DNA of 64,000 bases from Penelope pileata (Eukaryota; Chordata; Aves; Galliformes; Cracidae). This document shows positions 51,258 to 63,687 of the stretch, piece after piece. Position 1 is the first letter of the stretch. Every line of letters begins with the position of its first letter. The notes beneath the pieces were generated by a model that was given only the letters and a program-made list of their open reading frames with translations, did no database searches and had not been told where the DNA came from. Both the position numbers and the translations under genes were made by a program. Location of the stretch: NCBI GenBank assembly GCA_013396635.1, contig WBMW01005156.1, positions 1 through 64,000 of the forward strand, written 5' to 3'.

Positions 51258-54200
51258 TCAGAAGAAAAACCTGTGGCACCCTTTCTTTCCAAAAGTTTTC
51301 AAACAGCAATTACTCAGAATTTGGAAATCATTATTAATTAGCGAGCTTCAGAGACGCATCAAAGCATACACAGACTACAGGAACCCTTGTAAAATTCTTA
51401 ACGTCTCAAAAATCTAAGAGATTCCTAGTGTTGAAAATGTGTTAACATGATTATTGTCAGATCATGGAGCTAACAAAGGAAAAAACTGAGTGCTAGGAAA
51501 TTTGTTGCTAATGTTCTCAAATTCTGGAGGATGCAGAAAACACAGTCAAGTCCCAGCTTTGTGGGCAGAATGGTAATGCCTTTTCTACTACTGCATGAAG
51601 TAGCTGAAAGCCAAATGTGTTTTGTATTAAGTAGATTTAAGTCACAGTCAGGATATTTCATGTGAAAGGCAGTGATTCCCCCCTGCCTCGCAGCAAACAC
51701 TAAATGTTTTCTGAATTTTAACATGAATCCTCATTAATCTTAACCTTTACACTTTGGTCTCTTCATCTGTTACAATGTAAAGAAATGCATTTGCTTATCT
51801 GATTATTTCATTCAAAATGGAAGATACATCCACCATTTTTAATACCTATTTGTGTATCAGAAAAAATTTGCATGTGTTTTGTTGTTCTTCAATATTTGAA
51901 CAATACCTGTGTAATGTCTGGTCAGTTTTCCAGTTTTATTTTCTGGATAAGACAGCATAACTGCTGTAACTAACAACGCATTTTACCATTATAACACCTT
52001 GGCATTAGCATTGCTGTAATGAATACATTAGAACCGAAGACTTCCATTTACTATCACTTCTTCGTTGTGATAGGAAGAAGCATTCATGCTGAAACACTCT
52101 GAAGGTTTGGGCAATGCCTTTTTAGACATTTCACCTTCATTTTGAGGTCCCTGTTAACATATCAGCTGTCACAGTGATATGTGAATATCTCCCGGTATCA
52201 CAAAAGTCAATTTTTATGCTGTTTTTTACACATCCTTCTCAAATGGACACAGATGAGACAGAATTGAGTCTCAGTTTGGCCAGTTTCCCTCTGACAGCAG
52301 AAATTATCTGATGTACATAGAAATATGTATGGAGTAATTCTTCATTGGTTTGTCTTTCAAGCTTCTGCCAATCCCTAGGCACAGAAATTCCTGAGACAGG
52401 AATTAGGCTAATCACTTTTTGACCCCATTTACGGTTTTGGCCTCCATAACATCAGCTGACAACGTGTACTACAATTTAATTATGTCATAATATCTTAACC
52501 ACAAGCGCTATTCCTTTGGCTCAAAATTTCATTAGTTTCATTAATGGTCCATCTCCTTTGAAAAACAGAAAAAAAAAATATTTCAGAACATCTGGATTTC
52601 TTTAATAAAAAAAAGGGTACACTTGTGTTGTGCCTGACATCATTTACCTGATGTCAGTTCCCACCGTATGTCATTACATTACACACTAACCTCATACATC
52701 ACTCAGGTCCTCTTCCTCTTCAAAGCTTACCCTTGCATGATTAAGGACATGGATGACCCATGGAACACAAATTAAAAAATAATAAAAATAATTCAACAGA
52801 ACCAGAAATCATTAGACATGATCTCATAGCTGTACTAGAAACAGGAAAGATCAGAGATGAGGAAATGACTCAGTCTCATCTGTACTGGAGATAAAAAACA
52901 CTGCCAATGCTCTGAGGCATTACTCTGAATAGGTCTGAGTGTTTGCATTCCTGAAAGGGGCAAAGAGCAACAGCACCATCCCTGATGAGCAATACAAGCT
53001 TATTCCCATTGCTATGTTGGGTATGAAGGCAGATGTGGCTAAAGAACCCATTTCCATTTTTTCAATGATCTCTGCAACTCTGTTATTTAATATACCGAGA
53101 TATAATGACTGAACAGGCTCCCAGAAGAGTCCTAGAGGAAGCATACAGTGTATGCAGTCTACGCAACAGTGTTTTCTTGCTGTGTGAAACACCATGTACC
53201 AGACAGGAATACCACAAATGGTAAGACGCACTGACCACAACAAACACATTATAAAATCACTCCATGGACTCAAAAACACAGAATGAAAAGTCTACAGTTT
53301 AACTCATTAGGCAAAGAAAACTGGAAAGGAACTGTAGGAAAAGAGCATTCCTGCACTTAGCAGATTGAAGAACTACCTCTTCACAGTACCCCTACCTAGC
53401 AGGCACGCTCCAACGTCTAACATCTCAGGAAGGGATTTCTCATTCAATTTTTCATCTTTTGAGTACTTGATGCATAAAAAATAGAGAAACTGGAAAACTC
53501 AGCAAGTACTATAATCACACAGAGGCTTCAATGACTCCTGTCCCAACAAGAAAAGACAAACATTGCAATTTATAACGCTGAGGTAAGAAACAAAGACTTC
53601 CTAAATGTCTATCAAAGTGAAGATGAACCAAATACATCATTGATTCTGGTCAGAGAAATCAACTTACCCAAGAACTGAAATGTGTTCAACCTGTAACAAT
53701 ACTACAATCCAAAAGATACTAACAATTCCACAATAAAGTGACAAATACCTCAAGAACCTTTATCTATATTCAAGAAATTGGAAGAAGTCAGCCTATATGA
53801 AAAAGCAAAGATGTGCAATACGCATCCTGAGCTTCTCCTCCCACAGCAGAAACTTTTTTCAAAATAAGAACACAGATTCTTTCTTCTTTCCTATGGAAAA
53901 CACACTCAATCTAGGGCTGTTTAATTATACCAATTTAATATATCTACTTAATTATATCTCGCAATATAATTTCAATTTCAAAATATCAGCTGAATGGTTT
54001 TGCACAATAGGTAATTATGATTGAAAATTGCAAAAAATTGTGCAGAGTCTAATGATGATGTTTTCTAATTATGAAGAAATTTTGTGTGAATGAAGTGCAG
54101 AAATGGGACCTTTTGGAAATTTGCATAGGGAACACTGAGGACAAAAGATTAACTTAATACTTAAAATCTCATATATTTGTAGAAAAAGAGTATTAAGAGA

Positions 54201-57200
54201 GAGCTTACTGCAATAGTGTAAGGCATCTAAGATACTTAAGGAAGTATTACTGACTTTCATAATTCAAAAATTCATAATTCATTCTTCAAAAAAAAAATCT
54301 TACTAAGATTGGGACTGACTTGAAAATTTTAATTTCATTTCCCACAAGAAACATCACACTTTACATAATTCTTCTAATAATTTATATAGATCTGTTTGCA
54401 AACACAGCTATTGTGGAAAGTATTAAAAATTTGCCATAGCATTACCTGTTTAGGCCATTTAACAGATGAAAGAACGATTTTGCTTTTAATATTAAAATAA
54501 AAAGTCCTAAGGCAAAAGCCTGAATTGTAAGCTGAAAGTTAAGACGGGCTTTACTACTTTCATATTAAAGTGAAACTGAATCCCACCATGAATCTTGCTA
54601 TGGATTTTAACAGTATTTTCTCTTAATTTTGCCAACAAAAAATATGTCTATTGTGAGTCATCATTGTTAAAAAAACAAATTTTCTCTAAGTTACTGAGAG
54701 CAACAGAGTAAAGCCAATTCTGAGATGAAACAACTCCAAGTGAGACACTCCCACACCACAATAAATATGTCATAAGCTAAAAAAAGCTACCATGTCTTTC
54801 ATTAAAGATTGTACAAGAGTCACCCCAATTTGAGATGGTAGAGTGTTTAGAGGTAATTAAATATACAGAATTATACCAGAAATTAACTACCAACAATTAG
54901 TATCAAAACTTTTATGTTTCTGGTTTCTCATCAGAACAATAAACTGATTTATGCTACACTTGAGACTAACCACATTGTTGTTCTTGCTGACAGAAATGAT
55001 GTTAAGAGCAGTAAATATATTCTAATTTATTGACTGAAATAACTTTTCTTGTATAATCTTGTATAACAACATATAATTTATTATGAAAAACTAGGTATGA
55101 TGTAACTATCTAGGACATTCAGCGGACTGCTGTAGTAAAAAATAAAACGCATTTACACTAAAAGCAAAAAATAATCTTTCTGAATACTGTGAGTAGGTTA
55201 TACAATATAGAATAAAAATTAAAATTAAATGCAAAACTGTGAAGCATGAGTACTTTCTAATATTATATGATATTTGTGCTGAGGTCCATATCCTTATACT
55301 TTCACCCACTACTTTGAAGAGTACTGGGATCAGTGATCTCTGTATGTAAAATAATTATTTATTGCAGATTAATACAGAAAACAAAAAGGAAAAAAGACAA
55401 GCATGTAATGACTTCCCCTATTACTCTAAAGAGATTTATTTTAATACAATAATTGCTATTTGTGGCCTTCTGCTCTTTTTGAAATTTAAAGATTCTTAAA
55501 CTCTTTTCCTTCCAGCCCATTTCCTGGAAGTACCTCTGCCTTTACAGAAGAGGAAAAGCTCCAGCCACTGAGCAGTCTCCTTCCAATTTCTATTAAAAAT
55601 ACTTCTTTACTTTCAAAAAAATTTAAAGACTAGCTCCTGATATGTACTGGAATTACTGCCACTGAATTATCTGAGGTCTGGTTCTCATCTTCAGTAATCT
55701 ACTGTAAAAAAAGTGAGTAAATAAATTTAAAGCTAGTGAACAAATTTAAATTAAAACAAACAAACAACAACAAAACACCCACACTTTCATTTTGGGCTAT
55801 GACCTTAAAGGCATATTTTTATTCTGTAATAGACTACAATATTATTTTTATTCCTTTTAAGAATTTTAACAGAAAGGATTTAGCTCTCTTTTGAAACCTC
55901 AGAAAATAATCTTAGTATTTGTACAAAGTTAAACGTTTAAAATCATTATCTTCAATATATAGTATCTAACCTGAATATTGATCTATAATCATCACAGCTC
56001 TGAAGAATTTTCTCACTTTAATAGCAAAAATTTTGCTGTTTCCAAACCACCAAGGAACATTTCGGCTCCTGCTCTAGATACCTGGAAACATATGAAATTC
56101 TAAAAGATAAAATATTAATACTGATAGATGTGCAGAATAATTTCCAAAAATGCACCCAACTGCACTGTTCCAGTTCAACTGGTAGATGAAACTTTTCAAA
56201 GGCACATATCTGAGCTGTCTCTCAAGATCTGTGTCTATCTGATAGCAACCAAAACCTTTTTTCACACTGTGATTTTGTACATTGTAGAATGAGATACTGT
56301 TCTTTGTGTAAACTGTTTTAGGAGTTAAGTTGCTGAAGTATTTCCAACTCCAAAAATCTGGAGATAATTAAAAACCTTTCAGCACTGTCTCCCTCCCCTT
56401 TCTCAGAACTGCAGTGTTTACTTCTCATCTGCAGAAGGCACAAAGATTGCTTTTTAAGCATTTTTTTCATCCACAAAGACCAAGACCTTTCAGTATTCGA
56501 AAATGAAAGATTAAATTCCCCTCCACTCTCTTCACTTCAGGATCTATGGCCTAAGTCTCTGCCCATCGTACTACATCTACCAAGCACCTTCACTATATCA
56601 CGGTACCTATCAACACATTGTTCAGGGGCCATCGAAAAAATACCTTTCTTTAACAAGTGTTTCAAATTCTTGTCTCCTTTAAAAGCACTTGGTTGTACTG
56701 AAAGCTTTCATGCTAGGAACAGAGATTTTATCATCTGCTGGAGATGACCCTCAAAATGGACTAAATATGCAGCAGCTGCACAAATTAAAATTAGTCTCCT
56801 CACTACATTTTATAATTTGTTCCTCCTTGATTGGAGAAAGTAGGAAAAAAAGAAAATCATTGAAGCCACTGAGAAGGTAATAGAAGTTCACCAGGAGAAC
56901 CGACTCAATAGGTTAGGGCCCTTCTCCCAAGAAGAACAGTAATTGAGATGGAGTATAAAAGAAATCTGGGAAATCAATATTCATATTCTTTTTTTTTTAA
57001 TTTTTTTTTAGATGAAACTATAAATAAAAGTAAAAAAGAAAAAAATAATGATGTACTTTGTAAACAGGTCACAGTTAAACTGAGAAAAATCACTGTAGCT
57101 GTGTGTTATGGAAATCAAAACTTTACAGAGGTCTGAAAGCCTATCATAAATTCATGGAATAAAGCCTTTAAAATACAGCCTTCAGCTTGGGAAATCCCTG

Positions 57201-57259
57201 AGCTGTGGACTGCCACATGCCAGAAAGTTGCATTTTATGCTTGATCTGTTCTTACTTTT

Positions 57260-57340
57260 TTGAGGCATTTTTGACTGGCCACTATTAGAGACAGGACATC
57301 AGACTAGATGGTGCTTTAACTGAATACAACTATTCTTTTG
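57260..57340 (+). mobile_element. Probable ancient CR1-like LINE 3' end
   Basis: 'TGGCCACTATTAGAGACAGG' followed by 'ACATCAGACTAGATGGTGC' resembles a motif common near the 3' end of old sauropsid CR1-type elements (tggccactgt-nggagacaggat...ggctagatgga). It is followed by 'TATTCTTTTGTTTAT', a possible decayed octamer tail. Only about 80 bases are recognisable. It belongs to a much older subfamily than the other CR1 copies here. Confidence 0.5.
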
Positions 57341-57629
57341 TTTATATGTAAAAAAATAAAGATTTCTAGCAGATTTAGATTTTTAATGTTCATTTGCATA
57401 TAGCGTACTAAAGATCCACTTACATTTGACATGACTAAGTTAAAAAAAACAACAAAACCACATTTCATACCAACTGCTGCTTCAGTAAGCACCGATATTT
57501 CACTGATAATATTTTGACCTGTCTACATGTGTGTGTACCTGTAAAGACGTGTGGTTTTTGTTAAAGTAGACATACAAGTTTCCTTATTTAGTTATTAAAC
57601 TTGGACTTATGTTATTTCACAAAATAATT
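57341..57629. other. Spacer before the hAT relic
   Basis: No feature is recognised. I searched this stretch for a left hAT terminal repeat and did not find one. It may be the decayed 5' part of the hAT element or unrelated DNA. Confidence 0.4.
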
Positions 57630-59332
57630 TAATAAGTTAACATGTTCACTGCAGAAGAAGTATCCAGAAAATCTGAATTGCAAAAAAATCAAAAGCATTT
57701 GCTGATGGTGAGTTTATCAAGCAATGTTTGGAAAGTGTGGCAGATATAATTTGTTCTGATAATAATATAGATTTTTCTGAAACAAGTTTGTCTCATCAGA
57801 CTATAGCCTGGCAAACTGAAGAAAGAAAAATTTATTGAAAGAAATTTGGAGAATAAAGCTGCTAATTTCAAATGTTACGCTTTGGCAATAGATGAAAGTA
57901 CTGATGCTACTGACACTACTGATGCTACGGCACAACTCGCCTTTTTTAATTAGAAGTGTTGATAGCCCATGTAATGTTGCTAAAGAAATAACTTCTTTGG
58001 TACCATCAGAAGATACAACTAGGTCTCTTGATTTATATGAAACAGTAAAAATTACATTAAAGTAATTTTCTTTAACCTTTTGCCAGCATATCTGTAAAGC
58101 TATTACAACGCCTCAGCAATGGTTGGTAAAAATGAGAGACTTATAAAAATTAGTGGAAGACAATACAATTCCCACTGAGAACTCATGTTTGATGAAATAT
58201 CACTCCACTGTACATCAAGAAAATTTATGCACAAAAACTTTAAAAATTGATAAAGTCATGAAAATCGTCATAAAGTCCATAGAATTGAATCATCACCAAT
58301 TCCATGAGTTCCTTAAAATTATCGATGCTGATTACAGGAACATCATTTACTTTACTGAAGCAAGGTTGCTAAGTCAGGGTAAAAATGCTATAAAGATTTT
58401 ATGATTTGAGAAATGGAAATCAACTCATTTATGGAATCAAAGGGAAAATTTGTGCCAAAGCTTGAAGATTTTTAAAAATCTAGCATTTTCGATATTTGGA
58501 TTTGACTGCTTATTTAAATGAGTTAAACATGCATCTTCAAGGTGAAAACTGACTTATCTGTGCTATGTTTCAAACTGTAACAACGTTTGAAATTAAATTC
58601 AAACTATGGCAAGCTCAAGTTATGGCAAATAATTTTATGCATTTTGATACACTGGCTAAACACAGCCCCGTGAACAGTGAAAAACACGCAGCATTGCTAT
58701 CTCTTTTGATAAAGGAAGCTGAGAATAGGTTTCTAGATTGCCAGAAAAAGTCATCAATTTTTTTGGTATATTTGTGTCACCATTTTTGGTTGACATAAAT
58801 ACATTACCTGTGAATTTTCAATGGAATGTATAGAGTTGCAATTGGATATTCAAGTCAAAGAAAAATTTGATCACGCCTCTTTCACAAGACTTTCATAAGA
58901 CCTATCTTACCACAGAAAAACATCCCCCAGTTCGCAATCATGTCTTATTCACGTCATCGCTTTTTGGCAGCATGTACATTTGTAAACAACTATTTTCAAT
59001 GATGAAGTACAGGAAGAGTAAAATTTGATCAAAAATCTCTGATGAGCACCTTGAGAATTCACTAAGAATGGCAACCACTCCCAATGAGCCAGACATTGAT
59101 GCATGAGTTTCACAAAAACAAGGTCAAATATCCCACTTGTCATATACTTTTGTTGTTTTCTCTTTTTAATGTTTCATTAAAAACCATAAGAAATGTCTTA
59201 CTAAAAACAATAACAACAACAAAAGTTCTGTTACTTATATACATTAACTATATTATATATTTTATATATGGCCCAAGACAATTTCTCTTCACTCAATGCA
59301 AGCCAGGCAAGCCAAAAGGTTGGACGCCCACA
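57630..59332 (+). pseudogene. Dead hAT (Charlie-type) transposase and right end
   Basis: In the plus frames, with frameshifts and stops, pieces of a hAT transposase appear in order. They are KKSKAFADGEFIKQCLES and IICSDNNIDFSETSLSHQ (about 57680-57800); ALAIDESTDATDT, the DESTD box with a conserved catalytic Asp (57880-57915); the VHQENLCTK region where hAT proteins have HC..HQE (58215-58240); IELNHHQFHEFLK (58280-58320); the Trp/Leu-rich middle with KFKLWQAQVMANNFMHF (58590-58650); and the C-terminal dimerisation region with SLFGSMYICKQLFSMM and SDEHLENSLRMATTPNEPD (58950-59100). The right end, 59270-59332 ('GCCAAAAGGTTGGACGCCCA'), matches the terminal repeat of Charlie-like elements. GTF2IRD2 and other domesticated hAT genes share this domain layout. 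Many lesions show it is dead. Confidence 0.82.
59312..59332 (+). repeat. Right terminal inverted repeat of the hAT relic
   Basis: 'GCCAAAAGGTTGGACGCCCA' then CA corresponds to a Charlie-type end (gccaaaagattggacacccctg). An 8-bp target copy, if present, would be ATTTAAAC at 59333-59340. I did not find its partner to the left, so the left end is probably lost. Confidence 0.6.
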
Positions 59333-62300
59333 ATTTAAACCAAATAGCAATTCCAGTACCATCGTTTTATTTTTCTGTAACCTACACAATAGTAAAGAGT
59401 TGAAAGTAAATTTAAACAAGAGCGTCACTTATCTCTCAACTCCCCATTCCCACTCCCTAGTACTGAAGACATACACTTTTGTAACAACAGGGTTATTTCC
59501 CTACAACTTTACTAGCATTTAAGGGGATGGTTTCAACTGTGTAAAATTGCATCACTTGAAAAAGAAATGTAATTTGTGTACATTTAAAAAATTCTATTAT
59601 ACTGCATATACAGTATATAAATATAAAATTCACACTATATAATAAAAATCAAAGAATTGTTTCCCAGTAGGAAAGGAACAATCACTGCATTCAGTTTTAT
59701 TTGGTGTTTCATCTAGATTTCTCAATTGTTTGGGTGCAGTCTAAAGTCTAATGAAAAGCCATAGGAAAATTAAACACAATATCTGGATTGACCTATCAGC
59801 TCAGTTTGCCGTTTTCAAGCGTGAATAACGTAAGTATCTAAGGCTGCATGATACAGACTTTATTTCTTTTACTCAGTTAATAAGCAGAAGACAATACATA
59901 CACTTACAAATGATTTAAAAAGCTGAATCTAAGCTAGTTTAGCTGCCAGGAAAAACAGCTGCAGCAGTTCTTTTTCCTTTGGACATATACTGGTTAATTT
60001 TCCATCAGGAAGTATTTTCCAAGTAAACCAATGGTTTGTTTCCAATTTAGCTCTAAACGTTAGCAACACCAGAGAAGTAGGGTGGTTTTATCTACGTAGT
60101 TGTTCCAAACATACTGTTAATGCTACTAGCTAATAATTTTAGTTAATAATAGTATTACGCGTACTAATATTTAATAATTTTGTCCTTGGAATGGAGGCAA
60201 CAAAGAAAGCTGGAAGCTCAGAGAACAGACTGAAAGAAGAGGAAGTCTTAAACTGTCCAGCTGCTCTATTTGCTATTAGCAATTTTCTCAGACTGGCTAC
60301 TTTCACTCCACTTTGAGGGAACTGTGCGGTTGCCCTACTTAATCCTACTGATCTCATATTGTGAAATATGGGAAAACAATCGACTGCATTCACCAATGCC
60401 ACATTTCAGGGATGACCCCATATTCCATTCTCCCACTGGCAGGAAATTGTGCAGAATAATACTCCATTCCCTCACTGTAGGAGTGGAGAAGTATGCCACA
60501 CATACTTGTGATTCCTGACCAAAGACAATCACACCAGCAGAATTTCCAGATACAGTTATATCAGCTATACAGCTTGATTTGTGAAGTCTGAGTTTATCAA
60601 ACCATTTCAAATGCCTGCTTGCCGTTTGTTATACTATCGATCACCAGCATTGCTATGTGCAGCTCAGTTGAGTTTACTTACATGGGCATGTTAACACTTA
60701 ATAAGAAATTATGCCAGTCCTTCTCAAAAAATTAACAATTAAGTTTTCATGAGGTTGCCTACCATACGTAATGCTCATTTGAAATATAAATCTCCCCCAC
60801 AAGAAGTTAGGACAAACGAGTCTTCCAAGAGCAACAAAGAATCCTTTTATTAAGCTTCAAGCTAGTAGTGAAATCTAGTGTCTTTCTTTCTTCATCAACT
60901 TGCAGAGGGGTTGATTAAACCAGTCACTAAATACTGCAGAACAGCCCCAGCACGACTTTGCAATTTTTAAATTGCCCCCTCTCGCTCCCATACTTTTTTC
61001 CTAAATCTATTTTTTTTTATGTGCATGTTGGAAGACTTGATAACATAAACTTTCTAATGAAACTTAAAACATCTATATTCCCAAAAAGATCTTTAACTCA
61101 CATTTTGGCAGCAAAATAGAAGCAGAGAATCCAGGTTCAAATTGCTGAAAAATGAGTTATGCATAATATAAAGGCTTAAAATATTATTTCTGATCATGTG
61201 ATATCATGTCAAGACCTCTCAAATATGCTATTGTATTTATTATTTTCATAAGGCTAAGAAGTGTTCATATATGGTGAGAAATACTTATTCAGGTATCATC
61301 TGTTGAACTGAATATCTCTTTTAATGCTGCAAAAGACTAGCAATGAATTTCCTAATGGGTTCTGATATTCTACTGCAGACGTGTTTAAAAAAAAGAAAAA
61401 AAAGAAAAGAAAATGAATTGTCTCGAAGTACAAGCACAATAAATGATAGTATTGTACAACTGTGTATTTCGTGAATTTTGATTACTGTATTATTTTTGTG
61501 GAATGAGATGCATTTCTAAAGTGAATCTTATCTGGAGCATACTCAGAAGTCAACATGATCTTGACAAAACAACGTCCATTCCTAACTTCTAAGGTACAGG
61601 AAGGGTTAACAGATTCATTTTACGTGAAGGGAAGATCCAGAGAAGGAAAGCACTTCTTAAAAAAAACAACAGTAACAACAACAAACCCGTCAACAACGAA
61701 CAAAGATCCTCTAAAAGAATTTTCATTTTAAGTCTTGAAAATTTGATTCTGGCTGGATTAGAAGTCTGTAGTTGCATGCATTGTTTCTAGAAATCTTTTC
61801 CCCATGGGAACCACATAGTGGCAGTTCATGAGTAATGCCAACCACCCTTTTCAGGACATCTGGTGGCAGACATCAAAAAAGGTAGCATACCACTGAGGTT
61901 TTAATAATATTTTCTCTACCTAGATCTCAGATTTACGAAAAAAAAGAACTTGCTCCAACTAATTCCTTTCAACATCTGCAGACATCGTCAGTCTGTAATC
62001 TGAATACATGCAATCAAAATATAAATCGCTCAGATGCGTTAACACAAAAACGTGTACCACCCATACAAGGTGAACCAATTTACATGACATAATTTAGCTT
62101 TGACAAAGAACATGAACTGTAATGGTCCCAACAAATGTACCATATCTGGGGACAAACTAAGATTTATGGACCCTTTGTAAGGGAAGACTTAAATACGGTT
62201 TAGGCAAAATTAAAACAATATCAAATAATGTTACATTATGTTATAAATCTGTCTCATTATGTATCTGAAAAAATATATAAGAAGCAAGAAAATAAAAGTG

Positions 62301-62683
62301 GCAGAAAGAGATATTCATTATTCTAAACAGGAATCATTAATTTACAGGAGGATTGAACTCACTTTTTCACACATTTAAATTAAATGTAATGAATTTAACA
62401 CCTCCAAACACTTAAAAATTACACTGTCCTAATCAAACACTTTCATCTACTATACACTTTCCTCTCTGAAAAGACAAAACAAAACAATACAGAAAATCTC
62501 CAGACTGTATCATAGTGCTAACTTATGCTGATAAATTCAAATCGCACCAGTAGCTATGATGGGATTCATGACAGGGATTATTTTTGAACAGTTTGTTTCC
62601 TCACCAGTCCATTACAACTAATTAAGGAATCATTAATGTGTAAAATAGATATTTCATATCTTGTTTAACAAGTTTTCTGTGTA
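59333..62683. other. Unique AT-rich DNA, no gene seen
   Basis: No repeat family or exon is recognised. Overlapping frames on both strands near 60139-60610 look like nothing familiar. A-rich simple sequence lies at 61386-61413 and AAC-type simple sequence near 61660-61685. Confidence 0.5.
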
Positions 62684-63687
62684 GGTTGCTGCAAAAGTAA
62701 TGCCTCCTAGTAATTTCCATGGAACTGACACAAAGAGAACAATAACACTGTTTGATAGAGCAAATTATCAGCTACAAAACACTGTCTTTCAACATAGTCA
62801 CCACCATCAGCTATGCCTTTTTTGCCAGCAATGAACAAGAGCCTGCATGCCACTCTTGTAAAAATCTGCACCAGTGAAGGCGATCCACTCTTCAGTCACA
62901 GTCAAAAGTCAGAAAACGCCAAATCAGGACTATACGGTGAGTGTGGCAGGACAGTCTTGCCCAGACTGGCAATGTGCTCCATGGTCTTCAAACTGCTATG
63001 GCACCTGGTGTTACTGCGTTGCAAGAGAAAGGTTGTCTTCTTCTCTGACCTGACTCAGGAAGTTTGAGCCTTCAGCTCGTTCAGCATTGTGACACAGCAG
63101 TCAGAGCTGATGGTTTGTCCGGGTTCCAAGACAGCCAGAAGGATCACCCCTGTCCTGTCCCAAAAGACAGTGCACGTCACTTTATCCACTCAGGGCTGCA
63201 TCCTGAACTTTTTCTTCAATGAGGAATTCACGTCACCACTCTACAGACTGCCGATTGTGACTCCATCTCATAGTGGTGACACCACATCTCAACACTGGTA
63301 ACAACGTGATCCAAGAAACTGCCGCCTTCAGCCTTGTACTGGTTCAGTAGATCCTGACAAACTTGCATACGGTGCTCTTTCTGTTCCTTTGTGAGCATTT
63401 GTAGGACCTACCTGGTGCAAACTTTCCGATATTCCAATGTTGCCACTGTCAGCTCCAACTTACTGAAGCTGATATCCAGGTCCATACACAGTTCCCTGGT
63501 CGTAATCCTCTGATTCACATGGATGAGCTGATTGAGACCGTCTTCATCTCATGGTGTGACAGTTGTGCACAGCCATACAGAATGTGGCTCGTCTTTCACA
63601 TCACTGTTGTCACTGCTGAAATGCATCACCCACTGCCTCACTGTGCTCACATCCACTGTTTGGTCTCCAGAAATGTTCAGCAAGTAT
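62684..63687 (-). pseudogene. Dead mariner transposase (Galluhop-like), 3' part to middle
   Basis: The end of the element starts after a TA at 62682-62683 with 'GGTTGCTGCAAAAGTAATGC', a mariner terminal repeat of the chicken Galluhop type. Reading leftwards, the minus strand shows transposase pieces in order: VRQWVMHFSS, the position of the linker motif WVP (here stop-VL), LTKEQKEHRMQVCQDLL, FLDHVVTSVEMWCHHYE, TCTVFWDRTGVILLAVLEPG, KKTTFLLQRSNTRCHSSLK and YSPDLAFSDF (62923-62940). The first catalytic Asp (TGDE-type box) is Val, at about 63291-63293. The second (HDNARPH box) is changed to RSNTRCH, at 63001-63020. Several stops and a deletion after the YSPDLA box are also present. The N-terminal half is cut off by a CR1 insertion at about 63688. 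Confidence 0.9.

Larger units (their letters stand above)
42781..57259. other. Unique AT-rich DNA, gene-poor
   Basis: This is the longest repeat-poor stretch, about 14.5 kb. The only part that reads like protein is 44989-45186 on the minus strand, described separately. The longest open frame, 52920-53279 on the minus strand (119 codons), has no motif or family likeness. Homopolymers are T16 at 49219-49234 and A18 at 51240-51257. Nothing else is supportable. Confidence 0.5.

Noticed and set aside
52920..53279. 119-codon minus-strand open frame, the longest without N
   Set aside because: The peptide is hydrophobic but has no motif, signal or family likeness I can name. One or a few frames of this length are expected by chance in 64 kb of AT-rich DNA on six frames.
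57541..57640. Candidate left end and target duplication of the hAT relic (ATTAAAC near 57594)
   Set aside because: The bases after it do not match the right terminal repeat in reverse complement, so the left boundary is not supported.
60139..60610. Three overlapping open frames of 82-91 codons
   Set aside because: Overlapping frames on both strands with no family likeness and no splice support.
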